Origin: Mucilaginibacter celer
GTDB lineage: Bacteria; Bacteroidota; Bacteroidia; Sphingobacteriales; Sphingobacteriaceae
Direction: 5' to 3'
Length of the DNA stretch: 64,000 bases
Assembly (NCBI RefSeq): GCF_003576455.2
Contig: NZ_CP032869.1
Location: forward strand, 1,550,001 to 1,614,000
The position numbers and the translations under genes are program-made. Positions 52,751 through 63,500 of the stretch are shown here, piece by piece (within the stretch, counting starts at the first letter, position 1; the number at the start of each line of letters is the position of its first letter). The notes beneath the pieces were generated by a model. The model was not told where the DNA came from, did no database searches, and worked only from the letters and a program-made list of their open reading frames with translations.

Positions 52751-55507
52751 TTAATGCCCGAAATCAAACCAAAGGGTTCCGTTTACCGGCTCACCATCAG
52801 CATGGTTGGTTTGGCTTTGCGGCCCCATTACTTTTGCCGCCTGAAATTTGGTGCCGATTGGGCTGATGGCATTTAAAAAACCTATACTGCCTTCGGGGAA
52901 GGCCGGTTCAACATTGTTATTATCCAGCGCAGCTTGTTCCCGGCCCGGGCGCAGCATTTGCAGGTAAACATTTTTATCAGTATTGTAAACCGTGAAAGCG
53001 GACTCTTTATTTTCGATCACCGCCCAGTTCACTTCAGCGTGGTAGCCTTTAAATTCGGGATAGCCCCAGGTTTGGCCGGTAATGGTGTTGTTGTAAGCTT
53101 TGTGCCAAACACCAAACTGTTGCCCTTTCAGCCTGTTTTTCCAAACCCGGTAAGGGCCGCGGCCAAGCCATTTCATGCCGGTGATTTTTTCTTCGGGATA
53201 GTTGAAAGTGATGCCCATAAAATCGGCATCGCCTTTTTGGCTGTATTGATATTCCAATTTGGCAGGTCGACCGGAGTTGAAAGTCCATTTTACATGCAGG
53301 GTTGCCGCGCCATCATAGTCTGCTTCAACAATATGCCCGCCCTTGATGGCTTTATCGGTAAACTGTTTTAATGAAGTGTTTACACCAGCCAAAACAGGGC
53401 CGCCGGATAGCGAAACAGGACCTGAGGGCTTAACCACTTTTTGAATATAGCCTGTTTCTTTATCAAAATAATAGCTAATACCATCGCACGCTACCACAAG
53501 TTGCTGAACGTTATCGGTAATTTTAACCGCCGATTTGACAGGAATAGTTTTGATTTTGTTGATTTCAGCAGGCGTTTTTATCGCCCAGCTCCAGGTAAAC
53601 AATTCCTTTTTATCGGGGCCATAGGCCGTTAAATAAAGGGCATCGTTACCGGCCCATGATGCAGGAATGGGCAGGTTCAGCACGCCTTTTGCGCCCGGCT
53701 TTAAATTAAACTTTCCAAGCGGAGCAGCCGCGCTAACAACCGGCTTTGTTGTATTGGCATTGGCTGGCGGAAGCTTAACCAACTGCCACTTGAAACTACA
53801 TTGGTTAAGGTTGGTAAAGCTATACCTGTTTTCTACAGGAATCTTCCCGTTAAAAGTTTTATCAATAGGTTGCGGCTCAATATACACCGGCGACCAGATC
53901 TCTTTTATGGTATAAAAACTCCCTTCCTTTTCGCGATGCGGGCCAACAATACCGTCGGGGGCGTGGTTCCCATCCGAATCGTAGATATTATTTTTATCCG
54001 TGCGGATCACGGCTTCATCTAAAAAAGCCCAGATAAAGCCGCCCGCGCCGTGCGGGTGTTTCACCATCTGCGCCCAAAAATCATCCAGGGCCGCACCCGC
54101 GCCACCATCATATAAGCCGTGCATAAACTCGGTAGGGAAAAACACTTCTTTCCCGTTGGCCGCCGCATTAACCATGTAGTTATAATCGGGATAGTGTTTG
54201 GTATCGGTGCCGTTAAATTTTTCCCAGGGGTGAATCACCGTACGTTTTTGAGGGTCGTATATACCGTAATCGTTATCAAGCTCACGGTTAAAGCCGCCTT
54301 CGTTGCCATTATCCCAAAACAGGATGGAGGGGTGGTTAACATCGCGCAGCACCAGTTCCTTAACCAGTTTTTTGCCGGTTGGCGTATCATAATTGGCCTG
54401 CCAGCCGGTAAGCTCATCCAAAACATAAATACCCAACGAATCGCATACATCCAAAAAATCAGCATCAGGCGGATAGTGTGACATCCGCACCGCATTCATG
54501 TTCATCTCTTTCATCAGCTTAACATCCATCACCTGGATGGCGTGGCTTAGCGTCCTGCCGGTTTCCGGCCAAAAGCTGTGCCTGTCGCTGCCTTTCATCA
54601 CTATCCTGGCACCATTCACATATAAGCCATCGTTAGTCCGTAACTCAACCGTACGAAAACCAAATTTTTGCCTCACTTTGTGAATAATACCCTGTTTGTT
54701 TTTAATAGAGATGGCAACCTGGTACAGGTTAGGGAATTCTGCACTCCACAATAAGGGTTTATTGATTTTTGTTTTTAGTTCGGGATGATCGGCGCCGGTG
54801 TTAACTTTTATTGTAAAAGGCAGGCCGACTTTTTCGCCGTTGAGTTTTTGCACCTGCGCCTCGATGGTTTCATCACCCTTTAAATTTTGAGCATAAACAT
54901 CTGCCTGGAAAGTACCATCGGCTTTGGCATTGATAGCCATCCGCTCGATGTAAGTATCAGGAACAACTTCAAGGTAAACCGGGCGGTAAATCCCTCCAAA
55001 TACCCAAAAATCGCTATTCCTTCGCTCGGCATCATTTACCGAGGCATTTGCTGATGTTTTATCAACGGTAACTTCCAGCAGGTTTTTGGCGTTGGGCTTT
55101 ATTAAATCGGTTATATCATACTTAAACCTGTAAAAACTACCCTGGTGTATAGGGCCAGCCTGCTTGCCGTTTACCATCACTTTGGTATCGGTCATGGAGC
55201 CTTCAAAAACTATCAGTACCCTTTTGTTTTGCCAGTTACCGGCGGTAAACTCGTGCCTGTACCGGCCCTGCTCGTTGCTTTTTACTTTATCGTGCCCGTA
55301 GTTGTAGCTGCCAAAGCCCTGCAATTCCCAGTTTGACGGAACGGGTATTTTTGTCCACCGGTCGCTTTTTCTTCCATCGGTACAAAAAAAGTCCCATTGT
55401 ACGGTATGGTCTTTATCTGTACCCGATAGGTATTTGATAATAGTTTCCTGCCCAAATGACTTGAAGCAGGTAGCCATGAACAATAATTGCAGAAATACTT
55501 TTTTCAT
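52751..55507 (-). CDS. GH2 glycoside hydrolase (beta-galactosidase-type), exported
   Basis: A 918-residue protein with a signal peptide (CFKSFGQ, cleavage near 19). The sugar-binding jelly roll (VPSNWELQGFGSYNYGHDK, RRNSDFWVFGGIYRPVYLEV), an Ig-like domain and the TIM barrel (IVMKGSDRHSFWPETGR, MNAVRMSHYPPDADFLDVCD) are clear. The acid/base is Glu403 in DNGNEGGF and the nucleophile is Glu460 in PTEFMHGLYDGG. C-terminal beta domains follow. The sequence diverges from LacZ-type GH2 at the nucleophile region, so beta-galactosidase is only the most likely activity; beta-glucuronidase or beta-mannosidase cannot be excluded. The PQQ aldose dehydrogenase gene comes 36 bases later. Confidence 0.87.
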   Translation of the reverse strand: MKKVFLQLLFMATCFKSFGQETIIKYLSGTDKDHTVQWDFFCTDGRKSDRWTKIPVPSNWELQGFGSYNYGHDKVKSNEQGRYRHEFTAGNWQNKRVLIVFEGSMTDTKVMVNGKQAGPIHQGSFYRFKYDITDLIKPNAKNLLEVTVDKTSANASVNDAERRNSDFWVFGGIYRPVYLEVVPDTYIERMAINAKADGTFQADVYAQNLKGDETIEAQVQKLNGEKVGLPFTIKVNTGADHPELKTKINKPLLWSAEFPNLYQVAISIKNKQGIIHKVRQKFGFRTVELRTNDGLYVNGARIVMKGSDRHSFWPETGRTLSHAIQVMDVKLMKEMNMNAVRMSHYPPDADFLDVCDSLGIYVLDELTGWQANYDTPTGKKLVKELVLRDVNHPSILFWDNGNEGGFNRELDNDYGIYDPQKRTVIHPWEKFNGTDTKHYPDYNYMVNAAANGKEVFFPTEFMHGLYDGGAGAALDDFWAQMVKHPHGAGGFIWAFLDEAVIRTDKNNIYDSDGNHAPDGIVGPHREKEGSFYTIKEIWSPVYIEPQPIDKTFNGKIPVENRYSFTNLNQCSFKWQLVKLPPANANTTKPVVSAAAPLGKFNLKPGAKGVLNLPIPASWAGNDALYLTAYGPDKKELFTWSWAIKTPAEINKIKTIPVKSAVKITDNVQQLVVACDGISYYFDKETGYIQKVVKPSGPVSLSGGPVLAGVNTSLKQFTDKAIKGGHIVEADYDGAATLHVKWTFNSGRPAKLEYQYSQKGDADFMGITFNYPEEKITGMKWLGRGPYRVWKNRLKGQQFGVWHKAYNNTITGQTWGYPEFKGYHAEVNWAVIENKESAFTVYNTDKNVYLQMLRPGREQAALDNNNVEPAFPEGSIGFLNAISPIGTKFQAAKVMGPQSQTNHADGEPVNGTLWFDFGH

Positions 55508-55532
55508 TACTGGTGGTTTTTATGAGGTGAAA

Positions 55533-55572
55533 GGATAAAGGCAAAAGGTGAAAGGTTTTCTTGCCTTTATCC
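55533..55572. repeat. Hairpin between the two GH2 genes
   Basis: GGATAAAGGCAA (55533-55544) and TTGCCTTTATCC (55561-55572) are perfect complements with a 16-base loop. It lies just upstream of the 52751-55507 gene start and may fold in its leader or end the transcript of the GH2 gene at 55756. Confidence 0.6.
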
Positions 55573-55682
55573 TTTTGCCGTTCTGCCTTATTTTTAACAA
55601 GATTAGTTAACCTCTAACTGCAAAAAAAGAAGATGCCTGATTAAAACTATGCAATCGTTTCCGGAAGGTTTTTTTAAGCCTG

Positions 55683-55747
55683 AAGTTGATAGTCTTAAGT
55701 TCTAATATTCAAGACTGCGGGCTTAGAAAACTTAAGACTATCGACTT
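55683..55747 (-). terminator. Long stem-loop after the LacZ-type GH2 gene
   Basis: 19-bp arms AAGTTGATAGTCTTAAGTT (55683-55701) and AACTTAAGACTATCGACTT (55729-55747) with one mismatch enclose 27 bases. It begins 9 bases past the stop codon of the GH2 gene at 55756 and may be its terminator; the T run downstream on the - strand is weak. Confidence 0.5.
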
Positions 55748-55755
55748 AATACGCT

Positions 55756-58700
55756 CTACTTTTTACCCAACAACTGGATCTGATAGCTAAATGAAGCAGG
55801 CTTAGCGTGTACCCTATATTGTTCCAACGGCCGTGGTCCGCACCCATTTGAACCTACACCTAAAGTTTTATGGCTGATGCAAAGCACTGTCCATTTGCTT
55901 TTTGGCATATCTATCTTGTACTCAACATCCGTCATTTCCTCATCGCAATAAGGTTGGGCACTTACCTGGAATAACTCATTAGTTTGCTTAACGGCAATGC
56001 CCAATCCTTTGTCTGTAAATACTTTGGCCCAGCGCACATCTTCATGATTGCCGTTGTCCATAGGTTTTTCGTAAGGAGTTACCTGTTGAGCCACGGTGCT
56101 GTTGTAGTGCCCTACATCAAAACCGCTTTTCCTGTCGGCGTAATTTTCCATCGGGCCGCGGCCAAAGTATTCAAACCGGTTCAGGTCCTTTTTCAGGAAC
56201 AGGCGAACACCTAAACGGGCAAGCACTATTTTTTCATCACCGTTAAAGCTTACATTGTTATCAACTTTAATGTTTCCATTACCATTGATGGTATAAACAG
56301 CCTGATGATGCACTGCAAAATCATGCTTGCCGGTACCGGTAAGGCTTACTTTAATCTCCACTTCGCCGTTTGCAAGCTGGGTTGCTTTTACATCGTCGGT
56401 TTTCCATGCTAATTCTTTCAGGCCGTATTTTACCCAGTAATCGTTGTAAGCCCACTCATCATCAATACGGTGAGGTGCGCGCCACAAATGCAACATAGGC
56501 CCTCCGCTGCCTTCCAAAACGTTTTCGCCGTCTTTTTCCATTTTGGTGAATGTGCCTTTGGTTTTATCAAACTCAAGGGCAAAACCTGTGCCTTTTACTT
56601 TAATTTCATCTTTGCCATCGGCTAAAGTCAATTTGCCTGTTGCCGGTTGTTGTTGTGCGGCCGGAACGGTAATAGGTAGCTCTAATTGCTGTGCGGCAAC
56701 TTCAAATCCTTTTTTAGCCCACATATTATCAGCAGCCTGATTAAACGAAACTCTCAAAAAGTACTCAGCACCGGGTTTAGGTGTAATGTTAAACGGCACT
56801 TTTACGTCCTGTTCGGCACCTGGTTTAATTTTATTTAAAGCAAGGTTACCTGACGATAGGACGTCGCCGTTTTCGCTTACTTCCCATTTAGCCGTAAAGC
56901 TGTTAAGGGTGATAAACTGGTAGCGGTTTTTAATAGTGACAACGCCATTTTTTAAATCTTTAGCGCGGATACTGATCCATTGGTAAGCACGCTTCAGCTC
57001 GGGGTAATGAGGCTTTGGTGATCTGTCTGAAAACACAACGCCTTTATGAATAAAGTAATGATCGTTAGGGAATTCGCCGAAACCACCACCGTATGCAGTT
57101 ATCGGGTGTTTGGGATTGCGGTTGTTGTAAACACCCTGATCCTGCCACTCCCATATAGCGCCGCCCAATAATTGCGGGTACTTATCAAACAAATCATTAT
57201 AAATATCTACCGAACCCATCGAATTGAACATGGCATGCGCATACTCACACAGGTAAAAAGGCTTAGTTAATGTATTATCGTTGGCATGTTTTTCAAGATT
57301 TTCTACATCGGTATACATCTCGCTGTCCATATCGGCAGGGTTGTTTTTGCCAATGCCGAAACCCTGGTAGTGTGTAGGGCGGCTGGTATCGATATCTTTA
57401 ATGGCCTTCAAAATAGCCCTGAAGTTTGAACCGCCGCTGCCGCATTCGTTACCCAAACTCCAGATCACCACAGAGGGGTGGTTTTTAAAATTCTCAACGT
57501 TGGCAACGTTTCTGTCAATCAAAGCTGCTTTAATCCGCGGTTCTTCGTTAAACTCGTCCCAGGCGCCGTGATTTTCTAAGTTGGCTTCGGCTACTAAATA
57601 GATGCCGTATTGATCGCACAGTTCGTACCAACGCGGATCATCCGAATAGTGGCAGGTACGCACGTGGTTACAGTTGGCTTGTTTGATCAACACAATATCC
57701 CTGATCATCTGCTCTTCGGTAACCGCGTGGCCATCATTCGGCCAGTTTTCATGACGGTTTACACCTTTTAGTTTGATAGGTACGCCATTAACCAAAAACA
57801 AGCGACCTTTAATCTCGATACTCCTGAAACCAGTGCGCGACGAAAGTGTTTCAACCGTATTCGCACCATCATTAATTTTAACAACGGTGGTATAAAGTTT
57901 AGGCGTTTCGGCCGTCCATTTTTGCGGGTTGTTTACATGGAAACTGGTTTCAACGGTAACCTCTTCGCCGGGCTTAAGTGCCGGAATAGCTTTTTTTGCT
58001 GTGGCTCCCGGAACGGCTACGCTGCCGTTGTATAAGGCAATATCCAACACGCGGGCTTTAACAGCCGCAGCGCCATAATTTTTTATTTTGGTTGATACCA
58101 GTACATCGGCATTTTTGTATTCCTGATCGAGGTTGGTTTTAACAAAATAATCCCGGATGTGTTCCTGCGGGCTGCTCCATAGTGTTACATTCCTGAAAAT
58201 GCCGCTTAAGCGCCACATGTCCTGGTCTTCCAGGTAACTGCCGGTGGTAAAGCGGTAAACTTCTACCGCTAAGGTGTTTTTGCCTGGTTTGATATATTTG
58301 GTCAGATCAAATTCGGCGGCATTGCGGCTGTTTACGCTGTAGCCTACCTTTTTGCCGTTTACCCAGATAAAGAAACCGGCATCAACACCATCAAAAGTGA
58401 TAAAAATACGTCGGCCGTTCCATTCAGCAGGTACAGTAAAATCGCGGCGATAGCTGCCTACCGGGTTCCGTTCGGTGTAGGCGGTATATTTTTGGGGCGG
58501 GGTGCTCATTACCCTCGGAAAATCTTTTTGAAAGATATAGGTAAAATTGCTGTAGTAAGGGGTACCATAGCCTTCAATTTGCCAGTTTGATGGTACTTTG
58601 ATGTCTTTCCACTTAGATACATCATAACCCGGCTTATAAAAATTAACCGGACGCTTTTGCGGCCAATCAACCCAGTTAAATTTCCACATACCATTCAGGC

Positions 58701-58959
58701 TGCGGCTAAATGATGAGGCGTGGCGGTTGGCGGCGAGCGCTTCTTTTAACGAAGCATAAGGCATCAGCGTAGCGTGGCTGGCTTCTTTATTGATGCCGAT
58801 GTTTTCGGGGTCTTCAATTTCTTTAGGCACAGAAGCGGTGTCCGTTGCGGTTAGCCTGCTCCCGGCAGGTGCCTGGAAACCGAAGCTTGCCTTATAACAG
58901 GTAACAAGGTTAAGGCTTAACAGAACAATGGTTTTTTTTGAGAAAAAGGTTTTACTCAT
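55756..58959 (-). CDS. LacZ-type GH2 beta-galactosidase, exported
   Basis: A 1067-residue protein, normal for LacZ-type enzymes plus a signal segment (TIVLLSLNLVTCYKASFGFQ). Domains in order: jelly roll (VPSNWQIEGYGTPYYSNFTY, SYLEDQDMWRLSGIFRNVTLW), Ig-like domain, TIM barrel (LKGVNRHENWPNDGHAV, NHVRTCHYSDDPRWYELCDQ), second Ig-like domain and the large Bgal_small_N sandwich (WRAPHRIDDEWAYNDYW). The acid/base is Glu505 in SLGNECGSGG and the nucleophile is Glu572 in LCEYAHAM. It hydrolyses terminal beta-D-galactosides in the periplasm. It is separated from the other GH2 gene by 248 bases with two hairpins, so it may be its own unit. Confidence 0.92.
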   Translation of the reverse strand: MSKTFFSKKTIVLLSLNLVTCYKASFGFQAPAGSRLTATDTASVPKEIEDPENIGINKEASHATLMPYASLKEALAANRHASSFSRSLNGMWKFNWVDWPQKRPVNFYKPGYDVSKWKDIKVPSNWQIEGYGTPYYSNFTYIFQKDFPRVMSTPPQKYTAYTERNPVGSYRRDFTVPAEWNGRRIFITFDGVDAGFFIWVNGKKVGYSVNSRNAAEFDLTKYIKPGKNTLAVEVYRFTTGSYLEDQDMWRLSGIFRNVTLWSSPQEHIRDYFVKTNLDQEYKNADVLVSTKIKNYGAAAVKARVLDIALYNGSVAVPGATAKKAIPALKPGEEVTVETSFHVNNPQKWTAETPKLYTTVVKINDGANTVETLSSRTGFRSIEIKGRLFLVNGVPIKLKGVNRHENWPNDGHAVTEEQMIRDIVLIKQANCNHVRTCHYSDDPRWYELCDQYGIYLVAEANLENHGAWDEFNEEPRIKAALIDRNVANVENFKNHPSVVIWSLGNECGSGGSNFRAILKAIKDIDTSRPTHYQGFGIGKNNPADMDSEMYTDVENLEKHANDNTLTKPFYLCEYAHAMFNSMGSVDIYNDLFDKYPQLLGGAIWEWQDQGVYNNRNPKHPITAYGGGFGEFPNDHYFIHKGVVFSDRSPKPHYPELKRAYQWISIRAKDLKNGVVTIKNRYQFITLNSFTAKWEVSENGDVLSSGNLALNKIKPGAEQDVKVPFNITPKPGAEYFLRVSFNQAADNMWAKKGFEVAAQQLELPITVPAAQQQPATGKLTLADGKDEIKVKGTGFALEFDKTKGTFTKMEKDGENVLEGSGGPMLHLWRAPHRIDDEWAYNDYWVKYGLKELAWKTDDVKATQLANGEVEIKVSLTGTGKHDFAVHHQAVYTINGNGNIKVDNNVSFNGDEKIVLARLGVRLFLKKDLNRFEYFGRGPMENYADRKSGFDVGHYNSTVAQQVTPYEKPMDNGNHEDVRWAKVFTDKGLGIAVKQTNELFQVSAQPYCDEEMTDVEYKIDMPKSKWTVLCISHKTLGVGSNGCGPRPLEQYRVHAKPASFSYQIQLLGKK

Positions 58960-59140
58960 AGATGTTTATAGTTTGGTTTTTGGGGCGATGGATAATTGTG
59001 TAATTGCAATACAAATAAATGTAAATTTTACAGCTGTACATTGTCATACTGTACATATTTATTGGCAAAATGTACCGGAAATGTGTATTTGCACTTTACC
59101 GGCGCATTTTAGTGCGTATGACTTACATCTTGATATAAAA

Positions 59141-59178
59141 CAAAAAATGCGGCTTGTAGTTACCTGGCAAGCCGCATT
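59141..59178 (-). terminator. Intrinsic terminator after the haloperoxidase/PAP2 gene
   Basis: The arms AATGCGGCTTG (59146-59156) and CAAGCCGCATT (59168-59178) with an 11-base loop; on the - strand the stem is followed by TTTTTTG. It lies 20 bases past the stop codon at 59198. Confidence 0.85.
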
Positions 59179-59197
59179 CAGTACAATGTAAAATACT

Positions 59198-60517
59198 TTA
59201 TTTCTGTGCACTTTTTATTTTACTCAACACCCGGTTGCCCACTTTATTCCCTTGAATAATGCCATTATCAATAGCATCCATAAAGTGGATGCCTCCCCAA
59301 AAGCGGGATATAGCCGCTTCTTTGGCAGCTTGTGTAAAAGATGTAAAATGCCGCGGAGGCACACCATAGCTTACTTCCACGCTATCGGTATATTTAAAAT
59401 TATCGCCAAAATAATGAGTAAGGATCACTGCCGATGTGGATGACACTACCGAGTGCCCGCTAATGTATTCCGGAAATGGCGGTGTTTGCAGCAACGGTTT
59501 CCAATGCGGATCAATATATTGGCGGATGGCCGTTTCGGGGCGGATGCGGTTGGTGCGGTATTTATCGTCCCAGCAGCAAATAAAAGCGTCCATCAGGCCC
59601 ACGGCTACCACCGTGTTTACCTCCATGGTTTTCGCGAAGCCGGCATTGGTTTGTTTGCAGGCAATATTGGTTATGCCCATCCAATGCGCTCCCGGCGAGA
59701 TTTTTTTGAGGCCGATAAGCATGTGACCGTCATTTTGAACGGCGAATGGATTACAATCCCAAAAGTTGGCAATATCTTTTTCCTCCTGTTTTAAACCATT
59801 GCCGCTTTTTGCATAGCTCAATTGCAGGAATTTATAAAACGCCGAATTTTTATCGGTAGAGAATGGGATAGGCGGATCAGGAACAAACTGCGCTGCCGAG
59901 TCGAGTGTAAAAGGTCGTACTGTATTAAAGTAGGGTTCAACCGGTAGCATGTAAGCTGGCGGTGTGAGATTCCAGCTCCCGGGAGTTCCTTTCAATTTAT
60001 ATCGCGGAAGTGCGCTTATCTTTCGGTAGTTATCAGCCTTCGCATATGCCAGGATCTTTTTGCTGATGAATTTGGCGTAGCTTTTTGAACTATCTATCAC
60101 TTCATCACTGAAGCCTATTTTTCTGCATGAATCTAAAAAAGCATCTTCATTTTTAAGCATCAAACTGCCCGAGGGCTGAAGCTTTCCGGCAGTTTCGTAC
60201 ATAGCCAGTACAGCACTTAATTTATCATTATATCCGGAAATTTGCTTTGGAACTTCAATGGCCGGATAATCATTAAGTGCACCATGCATACTTTTAGCCT
60301 GCTTATCATTCTGGCTCACTACTTCGTATCCCGCCAAACAGGTATAAGCAAAAAAGCGGGAGGCCAAAGGCGGGTTGGTAACATCATGGATCATCACATC
60401 GGCCATTTGGTTAATCACCTTGCCAATATCTTTATTACCCAGTTGAGGGCTGGGTGTTTTATGGCAGTCGGTTATTGCCAATAAACCAAATAGCGCTATT
60501 AATAAATTTCTTTTCAT
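59198..60517 (-). CDS. Vanadium-dependent haloperoxidase / PAP2-type phosphatase, lipoprotein
   Basis: From ATG 60517 the protein is 439 residues and begins MKRNLLIALFGLLAITDC, a likely lipoprotein signal with Cys18. A GTG at 60529 would instead overlap the upstream stop by GTGA. All three parts of the vanadate/phosphate site are visible: KYRTNRIRP (K-X6-RP), ISGHS (the SGH motif) and SRFWGGIH (SR-X5-H). The fold belongs to acid phosphatases and vanadium haloperoxidases. The protein is long and lacks the membrane helices of PAP2 lipid phosphatases, so it fits the haloperoxidase-like group. It directly follows the VCBS lipoprotein gene and is surely co-transcribed with it. Confidence 0.87.
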   Translation of the reverse strand: MKRNLLIALFGLLAITDCHKTPSPQLGNKDIGKVINQMADVMIHDVTNPPLASRFFAYTCLAGYEVVSQNDKQAKSMHGALNDYPAIEVPKQISGYNDKLSAVLAMYETAGKLQPSGSLMLKNEDAFLDSCRKIGFSDEVIDSSKSYAKFISKKILAYAKADNYRKISALPRYKLKGTPGSWNLTPPAYMLPVEPYFNTVRPFTLDSAAQFVPDPPIPFSTDKNSAFYKFLQLSYAKSGNGLKQEEKDIANFWDCNPFAVQNDGHMLIGLKKISPGAHWMGITNIACKQTNAGFAKTMEVNTVVAVGLMDAFICCWDDKYRTNRIRPETAIRQYIDPHWKPLLQTPPFPEYISGHSVVSSTSAVILTHYFGDNFKYTDSVEVSYGVPPRHFTSFTQAAKEAAISRFWGGIHFMDAIDNGIIQGNKVGNRVLSKIKSAQK

Positions 60518-60525
60518 GATTTTAA

Positions 60526-63500
60526 TCACTGTGCTCTATAAGCTTTAAACTTGCCTTTATCCATACTGAAAAGCAGCGCATTATTTAATTGAAGCACGCC
60601 CCGAACGTCCCCTTTTAAATTAAAACCCGATTGTTGCTGATTAATATAGCTGTAGCCACCCTTGCCATCACCTTTAAGCAATACACCATAATTGGCATCA
60701 TACTTACCAAAGCGGATGCGGGCGTGGTTCAGGTTACCGCAAAGCAGCATGTCGGTTTTTCCATCATGGTCATAATCAAGCGTGTTAATGGTATAAACCG
60801 GCGCATATTGCGCCTGCACAGGTAAAGTGGCTTCGTGTAATTTACCTTGCGCGTTGCTCAGGAAAAGGGTAGTGGCGAGGTGATTTGCACTAAGTTTCTT
60901 TACGCCTTGCAACTCTTCAGTGGTGAAGATCTTATCTATGGTAGCATCTGCATAACTTTTATAATCGGGGAAGCGGGTACGCATCATGCTCATTTGGTCC
61001 AGCATTTCATCGCGGGTTACATAAGGGTAACTGATATGCTGGATGTAAAAGCAAAGGATTGGATCGATGGAGCCGTTATCGTCAAAATCTTTATATAACA
61101 TTTCGGCGGGTTCGGTATCGCTGGCTTTGCATTGGGTGTTGAGGCCTATGTTACCGGCAATGATATCAGGGTGGCCGTCATGGTTAATATCGCTCACGTT
61201 AATACAATTCCACCACCCGGTGTATTTTTTATCGAAGTATTTTGTTGTGACATCGGTTAATTTACCATTGGCGTTTTCAAAAACTGTGATCGGCATCCAT
61301 TCGCCGGCAATGATCAGATCAGGCTTTTTATCGCCGTTCAGATCTGCCCATGCGGCATCGGTTACCATCCCGATGTTTTTCAGCGCCGGGTTATATTTTT
61401 CTGTTCGGTTGCTGAAATGGCCTTTACCATCATTGATAAGAATATAGCTTTCGGGCGTTTCGGGATATTCGCCCGGAATTACCCTGCCGCCTACAAAAAG
61501 ATCGGCAAAGCCATCGCCATTAATATCGGCTACTTTTACACAGCTTTTGCTGCTGGTCATTTTAGGAAGTGCGTTGGTTGCCTTGGTGAAATTGCCTTTG
61601 CCATCATTAAGATAAAGCCTGTCCTGTAGTAAAGCATCACCAGGTTTATAGTCCGCATATCCGCCGGAGGCCACGTACAGATCAGGTTTGCCATCACCAT
61701 TGGCATCAAAGAAAACTGCCGCAGCATCGGTACTTTTTTTATCAGCATCAAAAGCTGCGACTGCCTTGGCTGCAAATGTCCCGCCATTTTGCTGCAGGTA
61801 TAACGCACCCGCTTTTTCATCATGTCTGCCCACATAAATATCTTCAAGCCCGTCGCCGTTAACATCCGCTTTTGCCAGGCATGATCCTGAAAAGGAAATA
61901 GAGTTGATCAATAACGGCTGGCGTTTAAAATCGTTAGTGGTATTTTCGCTTTCGCGGGATGCTATTGGCGAGGCAATCTCTTTAAATAACGGTGCTGTCG
62001 TTTTAGTTGACGGAGTGCTGCCTTTCGCATCATTTTCATTCAAAGTGATCTGCTTATTTGCCTTTACATCCGTAAGCAGTTGTGAATCTCCGCGCAACCA
62101 GGTTACCCTTAAGGAATCAACCTGCTTATCCTTACCCAAACCAAAATGCAGTACCGATGATACCGTTGATTGAAAACTACGGGTAGGCATTTGCTCAAGC
62201 AGTTGCTGTTTGCCTTTGCTGTAAATAGTAACCTTAGCACCTATACCCTGCGTATTTCCGCCCGTACCTTTCAGATTGATGGATAAATAGTGATTGCTAT
62301 TTTGGGAAGAAGCCTGATTTTCATATATAAAGGCAGGTTGATTAATGTTGTTCACTACCAGGTCAAGGTCGCCGTCGTTATCCAGATCTACATACGCAGC
62401 GCCGTTACTGTTTGAGGGCAGCGTGATACCCCATTGCCGGCTTACATTGCTGAACATGGCATTGCCGTTGTTTTTAAACAGGTAGCTTTTAACCTGCGAC
62501 GATGGCATCTGGTTTACGATATTGAGCAGATCTTGCCGCATAACCCGGCGATCTTTTAAATTATCGCCCATGAATTTCAGGAAATCCATATTGGTGTAAT
62601 CGCGGGTGTAGCCGTTGCTTACAAAAAGGTCTTTCCATCCGTCGTTATCATAATCTGCAAAAAGCGGTGCCCAGCTCCAGTCGGTATTGGATACGCCAGC
62701 CAGCTGACCTGCCTCGCTAAAGGTATTATTGCCATTGTTAATCTGCATCATATTGCGCATGTACTGGTAATAAAAGCCCACACGCAGGTTCAGATCAAAA
62801 GCTTCATAATTATCAATCCCGAAGAGCAACTTTTGGCGTTTATTATCCTCGGGCAGCATATCCAGGGTATAAATATCCGGCTTGCCATCGTTGTTAATAT
62901 CTGTTACGTCGTTCCCCATCGAGTAAAACGAGGTGTGGCCTATCTGTTTTTGCAATTCATCAGTAAAAGCACCTTTGGTATTGTTGATGTATAGCCTATC
63001 GGGTACGCTGTAATCGTTAGATACATAGATATCCGGCCAGCCGTCACCATTAATATCGGCAATGCCTGCCGCCAGGCCGTAGGATAAAGGGTTATTCACG
63101 ATTCCCGCGTTGCTGGTGATATCAACAAAATGATTATTATCATTCCTAAGCAATCGGATGCCCGATTCCGCGTCTCTTTTTGCCTCCATATCCTTAACAA
63201 ACACATCATCAATAATACTGATGCGGGCCGGGTTGTGATTTACAAGCAACAAATCAAGATCGCCATCTCTGTCGTAATCGAAAAAATAAGCCTGGGTGCT
63301 AAATGAGGGGAAATCTAAACCATAGTCGGCTGTTTGATCTTTGAACACCGGGATCCCGTTTGCATCATTCCCCTGGTTAATAAACAACTGATTAATGCGC
63401 TTTTCGGCGCGAACTTTCCCCGAATAGCAGATATACAAATCAAGTTTGCCATCGCCATTCACATCGGCCATACTAACCCCGGTTTTCCAGGGGCCGGGCC

